From the NCBI GenBank assembly GCA_028564705.1, contig JAPXFQ010002814.1, forward strand, positions 2,046,001 through 2,110,000: DNA of 64,000 nucleotides, read 5' to 3'. The notes below the pieces were generated by a model, which searched no databases, was not told where the DNA came from, and saw only the letters and a program-made list of their open reading frames with translations. Position numbers and translations under genes: made by a program. Positions within the stretch are counted from its first letter, which is position 1; each line of letters starts with the position of its first letter. Below, in pieces: positions 12,301 through 24,471 of the stretch. This DNA comes from Apricaphanius iberus (Eukaryota > Chordata > Actinopteri > Cyprinodontiformes > Aphaniidae).

Positions 12301-15300
12301 TCTCCTGCTTCAGAGTTATTTACTACACCCGGAGTAGCTCCCCATGAAGCACCTGGTCCAAGGATGAAGCCCAGAGCTTGACAGGCACTCATGTTCGCCA
12401 TGGCCCCAGTCCTTTCTTTCAGAGATGTGGCTCCAGCAACGTAGGACCTCACGACTGCAACATTACCTGTAGGGAACAAAAGGTATGTTACTGTGGAAGA
12501 GATGAGGCAGAACCATCTGGATTCATCACAAGCTTCAAAGGGCTTTCAAACGTATTCCAGATGTGAAACATCACCTGCTCCGAAGCCAACGAATGCTCTG
12601 GACATGAGCATGTGGTACTTGTTATTGGTCTTCGGAAGGTAGGCGTAGGCATAGTAGATATTGGCTGCCAGGTTGATGAAGATGGAGCACACCAGCGGCT
12701 CCCTGCGGGGCCGGTGATTAGACCAGAAACCAAACAGAGGCGAGGCCACCATCTGACCAAGACTGTAGGCGGCAACCATCCAGCCCAGGAAGCTGGCGTC
12801 CGCGCTGCTGTCGACCTACAACACAATTCACCAAGTTCAGGCTCATTCACTAAAATACAAAAACACAGCCTGACTCTACATTGAGTAACAAACTTGAAAA
12901 TCTGATTATGTTGTTTGGTCTATTTACTGTGGGAAATCAATTTTATTTTGCTGCTAAACCCTATAGTTTCTTTCTACTCCATGTTGAAAACACCTCATTT
13001 ATCTAAACGATAAGCTTCCAAAAACGTGGCTGTTATTTTATTTTCTTGTATTGCTAATGCAAGGAGGTGATTTGAACCAACCCAGAATCAATTCCTTAAA
13101 AATCTTTTTTTTTTTTACTTCTTTCATCTTTTTTTTGGTAATAGCGGATTTATGCAGAAAATGAACACGTTTTCTCTCAGCTTTACCAGAAAAGAACTTT
13201 TAAAGGACTGAAAACTGAAAGACATCCATACCTTCTGCAAATAGGGCCATAGTGATGTGATGACGATGGTGAAACCTGAAAGGAGACATGAAACAGAGAG
13301 GATCCACAAGCTGTCAGAGAGGTTCGATCCGGTTTGTCCTGAGAGAAGCTAGTCTGAAGTTGCAAAGTTAAACCTTTCAGTTAATTTGATGCACTTTTTA
13401 GACAATATAAATTTGCTAAAGATTATGGGACATATATTTAATTACATAAATATGGTTAACTCTGTAATTTCCTTATTTTCTTAAACTGCTATACTCCGTA
13501 GAATGTCTTTTTAATCAACTGGTCAAAATTGAATCAAAGAAAACCCAGAACTCAGTATGGGCTCAGGTCCTTGCACCTCTAATTTAAGTATACATAAAAT
13601 TAATGACTTTAAGTTATCAATCCTTACGTAGATTCCTTACATAAAAAACTTTTAATTGATTGGAATGTTTGTATAATTGTATTGAAATTATATTTGTTGT
13701 AAAGTGCTTTGAGATTACATTTGTTGTGAATTGGTGCTATATAAATAAAAGTGAATTCAATTGAATTAAGAGCAAACTGTTTAAATACACAATGTTCAAA
13801 TACTGTTAAAAATTGTAACTCTTTGGTTAAAAGCTCATTGCCAATTACAAAACAGAAGCAGAACATAAACATCCAAAATAAGAAATATATATTTTGAAAA
13901 AATATATTAAATATATTGATGGTAGATAGATTGATTAACAGTCTGTTAGTGATTTTTTTGCTCTCATAAACACTTTGTTTTCTTGAACTGGTCCAACCTG
14001 AATGATGGATGTGATAGACTGGAGCTCTGATGTTTCTGGTTAAACTGGTTTTAACCAAAGACGCTGCTTCACCAGAGTCACATTTAATTATTAGAGCCAG
14101 ATCTAGATGCTGTGTTTGTGTTCTTTATATATTTATTGTATTTTAAATTGTTTTTAAAATCAAATTTAATCGTTATAGTTTTGTTTGTTTGATAGTTAGG
14201 TATTTTATTCAACTCAGTTATTTTTTGTGGAAAATAAATAATGACACATTGGATAACAAATGTAATGTAACCTTTATGTATTCCCTGGATAAGCTGTGCT
14301 TCTTTATTCCTACACTTATTATTATTATTATTATTATTATTAATAACACAGCTTTACATTTTTAGTGTTTATCTCTTCTCTTTAAGAATATAACTTAAAT
14401 CTTATAGAAACTCAACAATCAGTTTAGCAGCAAATTATAACATTAACTTTGCTGCAAAATCTATGAATTGGTAACTGCCATGTCAATATCAATGTATTAA
14501 ATATCGCAGTACTGCTTGGAAAGAATATGTTTTACAATTTTCATTATAGAGACATATGTGCAAATTCTGCATTCAAATAATATACTCTAATGTTTAAGAG
14601 CCCGACAAACAGACTTATCCAGACAAGGTCCGAAAAGTCTTAAAAGGAATGCACTGTTGGTCAGTGGTAGACAGTCCTATTAATATGAAAGTCAATTTTG
14701 CACCTTTCCACACAGCAGAACCAGCTTTTATAACCAATGGTATCACTGTGCTCCATTGGAGAGCAAACTGCATCCCACAGAACTCCATCACTCATCGGTG
14801 TGTGAATGTGCGTGCGACTGGATGATTGGAGTCCTTGGACTTAATAAAATACAATACAAATTTAGGACATTTATCATACTTTCGAGAGGAAGATAACAAT
14901 ATCGCAGCGATGCAAATGAACTGAAGGATGCCGTTGAAACAGCCTGGGCTTCCTTGACTCCTCATCAGAACCACAGGTTGATCACCTCAATGTCAGTGAT
15001 GCAGGTATTCATGCAAAAGGAGGCCTAACAAAGTACAATGAAATACTTTCCAGCAGGGTCATATGCACCTACTTAAAACGCTTTTTTATGGAATAGTCTG
15101 ATTATCCGAAGAACAACATTTTAGGCTTTGTTGGATGTAAATCGTAATAATTTAGAATAAAATAATTACTTGAACTATGCCACTCTGTTGATGGGTGAAT
15201 TTCACTTTCTAAAATGAACTGCTAATAATCACTTTGATGATCTTCTAATTTATGGCGATGCATCCCTAGTAAATTATCCCTCCCCCTTATTTTTACTCAT

Positions 15301-15734
15301 TTTCCATCCCGGTTTCCAAACTCCATAGATCATGGAACATTTCTATACTTTTCCCAGCAGATTTGTCACCCGTTTTCAGATCAGTCATCCTATTGAACTA
15401 GACAGACAAGGGCCAAAAGTCATAGAGTCCTCCTCACCTACACTGCTGAGGAACATAGTGAAGTACATGACCCGGATGGACCTCCATCGGCTTCTGTAGT
15501 CCTCATCCTGGGAGTCATCACTGCTCACAGAGAATAACAAGGATTTAGGATTCAACATTATTCAATACAGCTGTGAAACAAACATATTTCAGCGTTCACT
15601 GTCTCTACTAAGTTAGCTTCACAACATGTTGTTGGGGAAGAAAAAAAAGAAGAAAGAAGATCTGAACTCTGTACTCACCTGCTCTCATCGTCCCGGAGCA
15701 ACGGAGTGGTGTCGTCTGGGTCAAGATGTGACAT
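6337..15734 (-). CDS. mfsd8: MFSD8/CLN7 lysosomal major facilitator superfamily transporter
   Basis: Twelve coding exons on the minus strand: 15679-15734, 15438-15520, 13232-13275, 12575-12815, 12353-12466, 12128-12272, 8449-8507, 7362-7470, 7131-7265, 6940-7043, 6627-6853, 6337-6543. They sum to 1,524 nt (507 aa plus stop), in phase throughout; human MFSD8 is 518 aa. Recognisable segments include [38 protein letters not shown] (MFS motif A region), [33 protein letters not shown] and [19 protein letters not shown] near the C-terminus. The N-terminus carries an acidic dileucine signal, D8-TTP-LL, of the kind that directs MFSD8 to lysosomes. The loop in exon 11 keeps NNS and NGT sequons and Cys residues, as in the human luminal loop. 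In humans MFSD8 is a late-endosomal/lysosomal membrane protein, reported as a chloride channel or transporter, mutated in CLN7 neuronal ceroid lipofuscinosis. The exon 6 donor (AA|GTCAGT) is weak but is the one that keeps frame. Confidence 0.95.
9427..9738. repeat. Large near-perfect inverted repeat (foldback)
   Basis: Left arm 9427-9539 (begins TGCGAAATTACAATAAG) and right arm 9624-9738 are reverse complements over about 113 bp with only small indels. The 84-bp spacer contains GGAAGACGTTTCACCTCTTA and the following CCAAGAGGCTTCATCAGTT, a phrase I associate with fish retroelement ends, although I cannot name the family safely. Confidence 0.85.
10560..10742. repeat. MITE-like interspersed repeat, copy A
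   Basis: A stretch with GCTGCAACACACCTG near the left and GGTGTGTTGGAGCAGGTAACACC near the right, in inverted arrangement. Related stretches occur at 43985-44200 and 54985-55205. This is judged by eye; family and exact ends are not fixed. Confidence 0.4.
11430..11745. mobile_element. MITE with TGGTACGTGTACCACTAGTG ends
   Basis: The left end reads CATGATTCTCAGACTGTGGT followed by ACGTGTACCACTAGTGGTAC; the right end reads GAAGTTTGAGAAATACTGTC. The two ends are imperfect inverted complements. This is a common fish/vertebrate hAT-like non-autonomous pattern as I recall it. Superfamily is inferred. Confidence 0.5.
13276..15437. other. mfsd8 intron 2, repeat-bearing, no exon seen
   Basis: It contains a LINE-type 3' tail at about 13685-13768 (GCTTTGAGATTACATTTGTT ... 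GGTGCTATATAAATAAAAGT) and an ATT microsatellite at about 14318-14343. A long open frame here (13624-14058, minus) has low-complexity composition and overlaps the LINE tail, so it is not called a gene. Confidence 0.5.
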
Positions 15735-18700
15735 TTTAACTAATTAAATAATCTGGAGAAAGTTGTCCTAAGTCGCCATTTAGTCCAGGGTCAGTGAACT
15801 ATCCTGCCAACAGTAGGCTCCTGCTCTTCCGTAAAGCTCCAGGAAGCTAGCAACACTTGCAGATCACCCAATCAGCTCGTCAACAATAACCCTTCATTAA
15901 CTCTCCTGCCCCAGATTACGCATACGTTTAAAAAGAGTCATTTCTAACCAGCGTTAAAGTTCATAAAAAGCAGTTCGTAACAGAAAACCTGACAGAACTG
16001 GACTATGATACCGTGACACACCTCGCGTCCCACTACATCAATAAACAAACGATATTTCCGGTTAGATATTTCAAAATAAGACACAAAACACAAACTATGT
16101 AGAATTGTTTTCAAATTTAGATGTTATCAGTTATGTAAATTGTTCAATATCTAATTTATTAAATACTTAGGATCATCTGATTATGTTTCTATATTTATCT
16201 TATAATATTTATTAACCCACTGATTTTATTTTGAAGCCAATACTACGTGACCCCTGCTTGAGTTCCGCCTAAATTCGTTTAACTTGACAGCGTGCTCTCA
16301 CGTGAGAACATGAACACACAAACAGAGGTGTCTTTGAAAAGTTTGTGTCAGGATCAGAAGAGAACCATCAGATTTCACAGCGGAAACACTGAAGGAGACC
16401 TCAGTTAAATTACTGAGTCTAATGTGAAGCAAAAAAACTAAGCAGTTATAAATACAATCACTTATTCACAAACAGTTATATAAAGTTATATAATCGAAAC
16501 ATTATGACTTAAAGTTAAAATACTCTAAAATGAATAACAAGGTTAGACCAATATAGGCCTATATTAAGCAGTGCTTATAAATACATATTGTAACAGCAGA
16601 CTATTGCTACTGACAGGAGAGAAAAAAAATGCTGTTAGACATGCCTGTAGAAACGCATTTAAATATGCTCTCTATGAAAAACGTGAAGGTCTAAATTAGT
16701 TTAAAAAGGAAAACGAATGAAATAATGATATAGACTGAGTAAATAACAATGTCATAAGTAGCATTTACCCAGTACAGAATTGTTCTGCATTTATCTTTTG
16801 TCACACACAGTTAAATGTTTAAAATCATCACTTTTAATATCAGACAAAGACTACCTGAACCTAGAAATAAATTTCTGTTTTCAAAAGAGGATTTCTTAAA
16901 TTGGGGCTGAAAAAAAATTAACTGGGCCTTACATGAAAAAGTCCCGCAAACCTAATAACTGGCAGTGTAACCCTTGGTGGTAACAAAGATGTAGCTTTAT
17001 CTTTGAGGTGAAATGTCTTTTACAACAGACTCACTCCACAGGAAGTTTTGTCCTCTCCTTGTTGCAGAGTTTTTTGTCACAGTTGATGGTTTTCTAGCAC
17101 AAGTCTTAGTTATTATGTATTGACTTTGACTAGCCACTTCAAGCCCTCAAAATACTAGAATTGTGGCACTAAATGTGGCAGCATATTGGAGTATTTGCTA
17201 CTTTCGTTCTGATTTTCTCTTTTTTTTTAAACTTCAATTTTCAATTTTTCTGGCAGAAACATTATTTTTTTGCTAACAACTCTCTGATTCTGAATGCTGT
17301 GGAGCTGGATGGATTTTTGTTGATACTCTTTTACTTTGGGGGATTTTTTATTATGTATAACTGTAGCAACAAGGTGGTTTAAAACTGGGAGGTGCTTATT
17401 AACATAAAAAAAGCTCAAATAATACCTCATTCGCAGCCATAAATCCCAGATGGGTTGAAGAGGAGATGTTGTGGATTCAGAGTTGGAGCAAAGAGGAGAG
17501 AAAACAGGAGGAAGTTCAAACTTTCTTTTCATCACTCATGATGGGCAATGTGAGATGGTTGGCAAACAGAGTGACTTCTCTCAGAGGCTTTTTCAGCTCG
17601 GCCGAGCACTACAAGAAATCATCCCACGGCCATAAGCACCTGCAACAAATATTTGAAGAGACTTGGATATGAGTTACAATAATGTTTAAATATGATTCTG
17701 TTGAGTAAGAAACACCCATATGTTTGCTTTCAGAGTTTAACACAATAATTCATGTTTAAAGGGAATTTATCCTGAATTATTTTAAAAGCTTTCTGGATTT
17801 CTAAATTACAAAAATGTGGATAGCTCTAAGAGGTTCTTTAGCATGTTTGTTCAGATAAAAATCTAAATATCCATCAAGGATATATTAAAGGGATGTAGAA
17901 AAATGTATTTCTAGTTGATGAAATGTGATATCTGTTGTGTTTGTATACACTGGAAACTTATAATTAATTTATTACTATGTAGTTCTCAATACAAATATGT
18001 AGTTCGCAATATATATTGTGTATGCATTTTGTACATATGAGGCAGCTCGTTATGTGCAGTAAGGGGGAAGGATCGAATAAGCGTTGGCTTCTTCCCACTC
18101 CCTTTGGGCTAAGACTTTTTTCCCTTTCTTTGTATAACTCTTTTACTTTGTGTATTGTTTTTTTAAAATTTCTTTTCTTATGTTCAAATAAACATTTCAA
18201 TCAATCCTGCTGGGGACACTCTTTTATTCTTATATCTTTGTGTGGCTTTTAATTGCTATTGTACGTGTGAAATATGTGTAACTACAGGAAGTCTCAGCGA
18301 TCAAGATACATTTCTAGCTTGTGCGAGCATTCTTGTTAATGAAAATATTTTTGATTCTGATGAACAGACACCATAGCCCTCTTACAAAGCAGACACTCAA
18401 ATTTTAGTTGACATAACTCTTGTAAAATCCAATATGAAAAATATGTTTTTAATGCAAAACACACTTTTATTTATCAATGCACTTTTTTTTAAAAGTCTGC
18501 AGTAAATTTACATCTGCAAAGGATTAGGTCTGAATTCATCCTAACGTTAAATACAATCTGCCTTTTGTGTGAAACAACCTTGGAGACATATCATGGGCAT
18601 ATCAATGAATAAATAAGTAGGCTAATTGATAAATATATCAATCTGTGTCTAATAAATCCAGAACAACTAAGTTTTTACAAATTAAATTACTGAAACAATT

Positions 18701-19261
18701 ATTCTGTTATTCTGAATTTATGGTGATGCACCTCCATATTATAACGAACAGTGGATATCTTTATGTTAGAATTAAGAGTGGGATCGGTCCTTTAAAACCT
18801 GACTTAGAACATCAGATGCATAATAACGCCCTCAAATTTCTTTGCTGAATGAAATTATTATTTAATTCATTAAAATATGTTGAAATTGGTATAAAAACTG
18901 CTTCTACCGAGGTGATTTTCAGGCATTTGACATTTAAGATCCCTTTTGCTTTAGCATCTTTGTCATTGCTGCTGTAGATGTATTAGATCCAGCTCTGAAC
19001 TACACACCACTCTTCGATATCGAAAATGAAAGTAAAGGCAGCCTTCCCTGTGGACATGACGCTATTCGTTGCTTCGTTATAATTTGGACACTAAGCGGTT
19101 GAAAAGGCTGATTTCAGATAAATTCAAGCCTTCTGAACATGAATCTAAAACCTGTCTAGTCGAGAAGCATCTTGGTGAAGAAGTCCGGAGGAAGCTACCC
19201 GCCTCTGTTCGTTTCGTTGATATATTTACGGAAAAACATTTGCATCACCTTGGACTTCAGA
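15735..19261. other. Intergenic region between mfsd8 and butyrophilin-like copy 1
   Basis: Holds the 5' flank of mfsd8 on one side and that of the divergently transcribed butyrophilin-like gene on the other. Several short open frames exist (for example 17173-17382 and 17466-17672) but none shows a recognisable domain or coherent splice context. No gene is called. Confidence 0.4.
16297..16306. promoter_or_regulatory. Palindromic E-box CTCACGTGAG upstream of mfsd8
   Basis: The palindrome lies about 560 bp upstream of the mfsd8 ATG. The core CACGTG matches the centre of the CLEAR element (GTCACGTGAC) used by TFEB/TFE3 on lysosomal genes. A related TACGTGAC is near 16243. Function is inferred, and the transcription start is not known. 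Confidence 0.3.
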
Positions 19262-20298
19262 ATGGGCAGGCCGAGTGTTACATCTGCAGCTTTAGTTGGT
19301 AAATATGACATATATTTCACTCTGCTGTTCTAAACCTGCTCTCTTCACCTTGTTATGAAGAGTGTTACTATAATTGCTGCTATTGTTTATAATTTGGATT
19401 TTTCTTTCCTTCCCAGATAATCGGATGATTCACTTATGGTTTCTGGCGCTTCTTTCTTCGCGATGCGGTGCCGCTCCCGGTAAGTCCACTCATGTAGCTA
19501 CTGTAAAACACCCTCAGCAAAATCTGATTCATTACTAATATCCTATTGTGTAATATTTCTAACCCTAGAGGTGTATTTCTGCATGACTTATTCATTTATC
19601 TGTTTATGTGACTTGCTCCTCCTCATTTACCCTTGGTTTGCTCACCAAAACTCATGTGCTACATTTATTGAACTCCTGTTAAAGACGTTTGAAAACCCTT
19701 AAAATTATGTATTCTTTATTGTAATTTTAACATAGACAAAGCAGAAACAAGAAATATGTATTCATATACTACTATTATCGGTACAATTGTCCATTAATTT
19801 TATATTGGATTTAGATAAACTATCCATAATCCTGATGTGTTTTTCCCAGATAAATTTATATTACAAATGTTTTGGCTGAGCTCAATGGTTTCAGTGCCTA
19901 TAAAGAATAAATCTTATATGTTTTTTTTCATTTAAGAAGAAATTAAGAAAAGGCAAATCTGGCCCACATCATCACAGATCCTTATCTCTTTACTGTTGGA
20001 TCAATATTATTACTAAACAGCACCCCATTATTAGGCTTCTATAAAGCCTTAGTAAAAAAACATTTCTTCATCCAGGGCTTGAACAGGTCGAGTGTCAGAA
20101 ACCAGGCATAGCTAACATGGCTGCAGACCCCAGACATCCTGGACACAAACTGTTTAGACTTTTACATTCAGATTGGAGTTACATATGAGGTGAATTATAG
20201 GACATAATCTGTGTTTCCTTCTCAGTCTCAGCGAAGACGGCGCGAACACACCACAAGCAGCATTATGTCACATACTCAAAGTTAATCAAATCACACAC

Positions 20299-20364
<66 letters not shown>

Positions 20365-23300
20365 TACACTACTAAAAGTAAACTCAAACGATGCAAAAAA
20401 ATGATTGAAACACATTAGGGTTCATACATATAGTATGTGTTGGGTAATATTGTGAATGAGAGTCTCTTAATACTGTGTGATGCAGGTCATTTTGTCCAAG
20501 AGGAGGCGGGGGCTAAACCTACGAGATAGCAATGCGTATGCATGTATCCCACTGTCAGTTTATTGGTAAAATGTCGGACATTACATACATACTTTTATTG
20601 GTATGAGTGAGAGGAAAACATGCATGTTTTCTTATATGGCATTGCTAGCCTTTTTCCCCAGGCTGTTACTCTGATCAACCCATAACAGTCAGATTCTTGA
20701 TGACATGCATTTATGTGTACTTATAAAAATGTTAATTCTTGATCAAATTTTATATGTTTAAGTTTAATATGTTTAAGATATTTGTAAACTAAGCAAAGCT
20801 GAACCAAATTCAGAGTCCTTGCTTATCTGCACAAACTTGACCTATAAAGATAATTCTGACTCTAATGCTCTTTTTGAACCAGCATTTTAAAACAGTACTT
20901 TGAACAACATACGCAATAATCTCAATTATATGAGTTTGCAAAAGCAAATAATTGAAGAAGAATATTTTAACGCTTTTTACAAGCTTTTATGTGCCTGGCG
21001 CTACAAAGTCCCTGTAAATACAATGTGTGAATTTGATTTAATATGAAGCATTTGGTCTACTGAAAAAGACAGCTAAGGTAGTGTTCCTTTGTTGTCACAC
21101 CTAAGACAGGTGTGACAACAAAGGAACATTTAACTTTGAAATACTTCACATTTTTGATAGTGTGGCAAAATGAAAAGATGACTCTGATTAAGATTTCCTT
21201 TTCAGTTTCAGAGGCTTTCACTGTGTCAGTAAGGTCTCCTGTCTCAGTCCAACGAGGCCAAACAGCCATCTTACCCTGCTGGCTCACCTCCTCAAAGAGT
21301 GCAGAAGATATGGAGATACGCTGGTATCAAGGGGAGAATCAGTATGATACTCCTGTTCTGCTTTATAAGGGAAACGTTTTTGAGCATACTTCACAGAAAG
21401 CTTCATACGCTGGTCGAGTCTCGTTTGGGCTAAAGGAAGAAACGTCAGGCGGATTAAAGACAGGCGATGTCAGCCTGAAGCTGGAAAACGTCACAATTGA
21501 GGACATCGGAAGCTACAATTGCTACGTCAGCAGCTTTGATGATTATGACAGTGCAGCTGTTAGTCTCAGTGTGACAGGTGAGGACCATGAAAACAGAATG
21601 AGCTCCAAGTCAAACAGAAGTAATTTTACATAAAACGATAATCTTCCTTTTATTCCAGAAACTGGACGTCCCCCTCTCCTTTCAGCAGTGATGAAAAACA
21701 ATAATGAAGTTAATGTGAGCTGCCAATCTGAAGGCTGGCATCCAAAACCTGCGCTGCACTGGTCAGACAGTGGAAAAGATCTCACTCCCACCAGAGTGTT
21801 GTTTGGCCAAGACTCTGGTGGGCATTATTCAGTCCACAGTTGGGTTCTTGTCCCCAGTTCTTCTGAGGTCTCCTGCTCTGTTGGGCTCTCCAATGAAGAG
21901 CCAAAGGAGGCCAGGATACACTTGATAAATGCTCTACCATTACAAGAAGGTACCTGGTATCACCTTCATGTTCTCTTTATTAGTTTTATTTGAGAAAGAA
22001 GTCTAGAAACTCATGGTTGCTTTTCATTTTGAGTCAGGATCCTCCTCGGCTGGATGGGTGGCCTTTGGGATACTTCTGGTAGCTGTATCGGCTGCATTCG
22101 GAGCGCTGTACTTCTGGTACTCCAGAAGGAGAGGTAAATGATTGAAGTCAAAGAGCCTGCATTCATGAAAAAATTGACAACATCTTGACATTTAAAGGAC
22201 TGGAGTAATTAGAAGTGCTGTTTTCATACTTTATTATATTTTTTGTTTCAGCTAACAATTCAAATTATGGAAATGACAGACCTGATGGTAAGAAACACAG
22301 CAGACAATTTAAATGTATTTGTTTAGAAAAGTCTTGTTAAATTTCTGCTGTATATGGTAAATGGACTGAACTTATATAGCGCTTTTCTACACATGCTGAC
22401 CACTCAGAGCGCTTTACATTGAAGCCACATTCACCCATCCACACTCACTTTCATACACCGATAGCCAACATAGCTCGGTAGGACAATGTCGAATTTTAGG
22501 GGTTAAGTGCCTTGCCCAGGGGCACATCGACATGTGACTGGAGGAAGCTGGAATCGAACCTATGATCCTCTGATTGTGTATATATATATATATATGTATT
22601 TCATGAGATTTATTAGTACAGTTGTAAAAACATAAAATGTGTTTTTATAGGATATGGTAGAAGTATGGTAAAAGTATTTACACCCCTCTTTCACACTTCA
22701 TCACATCACACAAGGAAACTTCAGTGTGATTTTTGGGTGACTTTAAATTATAGAAAAATGCAGTGTTGTCCATCATTGGAAAATATATATATAAAAAATG
22801 GTAATATTCTGTATTGAAACCACTTTGCTCTATTATTGCTAAATAAAAACTGGTGCCAGCAAATACACCCAGACGTCATCTGATTTGTAAGTGTTTCATA
22901 ATATACTGATGAAACTAGTAATTAATTTATCAAATTCTCTGTTTTGAAATAAATAGGACAATTTAGTTTTTATGAAATTAAAGTAAAATTGTCTCCCTGG
23001 ATGTCAAAGTTTGACCTGTTTTTCAAGCAAACCATCCTAAAGATCATTGTGTAACATCCTCACTCTAAAAACAGAAAATATGAAATTAATGTTCTGATTG
23101 GAATAACTTCCCTGACTTACTACTTTTATCTTGTAGGGGCCATACAAATGGGAAACGCTGAAGGTAAGAAAGAAGACGTAATTCAAACTTACTTCTTTTT
23201 CAGTCAGTTTAGTATTTAGGACACTTAAGTTATTTTGATGATGGAATGCTTGAGACAGTCAGATTAGAAACATCAACTTATTCTTTGTTTTTACAGTGAG

Positions 23301-24471
23301 TTCAGATTTTCAGTAAAATCACTATACAGTATATGGCTTATTGATGAGCCCTCCTACATCAGTCTCATCTTCTTCCAACTACAAATTTCTCTGTAAAGGA
23401 GGATTCATTTGTGTATTTTTCCCCTCAGAGAATGAACCATTTTTGCCTAAAGGTAGGACACGATATTTTCAAGATGCCAGTTTTGGTAAAGTCAAAACAA
23501 AGGCTTTTGTAAAAAAAAAATCATATTTCTAAGATGTTTTTTATTTTGCATTTCTGTTCAGCAACGTGGCAGCCAACAGCTCTATCAGAGGCATCCAAGT
23601 GTTATGGTAATTTAACATTGATTTAATCTTGTTCTTATTTAATATTTTTCTTTATTAATAATAATCTAATTTTCAATCTTGAACAGTGAATGTTCAATTA
23701 GTGGACACAGGCAATCCGCAAATAAAAATGAAGGATTCTATGCTGAGAGATGCTGTTGATGCAGCGTTTCCAGATGGAGACAGAGTTACCTGTCTCACTG
23801 CAGTCAGAGGAACACCTGGATTCTCTTCTGGAAAACACTACTGGGAGGTTTCTTTAGAAGCTCAAAATACAAAATGTATCAAGAAGTCCTGGTGGATCGG
23901 AGTTACAGATAAACAAGAAATCCCTCTTGATGAAAGTTTGCGTCCAACCACAAAAAATGGTTTCTGGTTCCTTTCTTCTTGCCCTAACCAAGAGCATACA
24001 GTCCAGCTTAGCACTGAATCAGAGGTATATTTTCCTGTCCAGTCTAGACCAAAAACAGTTGGGGTGTATTTAGACTATGACATTAGAAAGCTCTCATTTT
24101 ATAATGTAGAAGATCAATGTCTGATTGGATCTCTGGAAGGCAAATTCACAGGGGAACTGTTCCCACTTTTTAACCCTGGGAAAGGTGACACTTCACCTAT
24201 GAAGATATTACAGAGACCTGTGCAGGATCAGTCAAATAACACTGCACTGGTGGATAAATTACAGAGTGTTGAGCAAGATCAGTCAAATAACACTGCAATC
24301 CTGGAGAAATTAGACAATGTTGAGCAAGATAAGTCAAATAACACTGCACTGGTGGAGAAATTACAACATGTTGAACAAGATCAGTCAAATAACACTGCAC
24401 TCCTGGAGAATTTAGACAATGTTGAGCAAGACCAGTCAGGTGATACTGAGAATTCAGAGACAGAAATTTAA
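19262..24471 (+). CDS. Butyrophilin-like receptor copy 1 (IgV - IgC-like - TM - B30.2) with 17-aa repeat tail
   Basis: Ten exons: 19262-19298, 19417-19479, 21206-21577, 21659-21949, 22038-22133, 22252-22287, 23137-23163, 23429-23452, 23562-23606, 23687-24471. They total 1,776 nt (591 aa plus stop) and every intron is phase 1, typical of Ig-superfamily genes. Leader MIHLWFLALLSSRCGAAP follows a 15-residue upstream extension. IgV is about aa 34-157 (Cys58, Cys139; YNCYVSSFDDYDSAAVSLS). The C-like domain is about 158-254 (Cys179, Cys230; GWHPKPALHW). TM is about 260-282 (GWVAFGILLVAVSAAFGALY), then RRR. Four mini-exons encode a cytoplasmic linker. PRY-SPRY spans about 331-510 (HYWEVSLE, FWFLSSCP, VGVYLDYD). 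The tail has four 17-residue repeats (511-578). Butyrophilins are surface immune modulators whose B30.2 domain senses intracellular ligands; this fish gene's ligand is unknown. Alternative start: the ATG of MIHLWF. Confidence 0.88.
20301..20360. repeat. (AT)n microsatellite
   Basis: About 30 uninterrupted AT units in intron 2 of butyrophilin-like copy 1. Confidence 0.95.
21082..21128. repeat. Perfect 21-bp hairpin before the IgV exon of copy 1
   Basis: TGTTCCTTTGTTGTCACACC plus T (21082-21102) pairs perfectly with 21108-21128 across a 5-nt loop, ending 77 bp before the IgV exon acceptor. It is absent from the equivalent place in copy 2. Confidence 0.85.
22349..22567. repeat. Interspersed repeat in intron 6 of copy 1
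   Basis: Starts GGTAAATGGACTGAACTTAT and continues ATAGCGCTTTTCTACACATG, ending in GGAATCGAACCTATGATCCT before a TATA microsatellite. This pattern is a common fish interspersed repeat as I recall it; family not assigned. Confidence 0.55.
24226..24429 (+). repeat. Coding 51-bp tandem repeat, 4 units (copy 1)
   Basis: Four 51-bp units, each encoding a variant of DQSNNTALVEKLQNVEQ, follow the B30.2 domain directly (first unit DQSNNTALVDKLQSVEQ). Alternate units favour LVEKLQ and LLEKLD, suggesting a two-unit higher-order period. The helix is probably amphipathic, but the 17-residue period is not a simple heptad coiled coil. Confidence 0.95.

Noticed and set aside
13624..14058. 144-codon open frame on the minus strand in mfsd8 intron 2
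   Set aside because: Composition is AT-driven (Phe/Ile/Asn rich), no domain, and it overlaps a LINE 3' tail.
17173..17672. Two short plus-strand frames
   Set aside because: Hydrophobic T-rich translation and no homologous pattern or splice partners.
19069..19302. 77-codon frame upstream of butyrophilin-like copy 1
   Set aside because: It overlaps the leader exon in another frame and has no counterpart in copy 2; probably 5' UTR.
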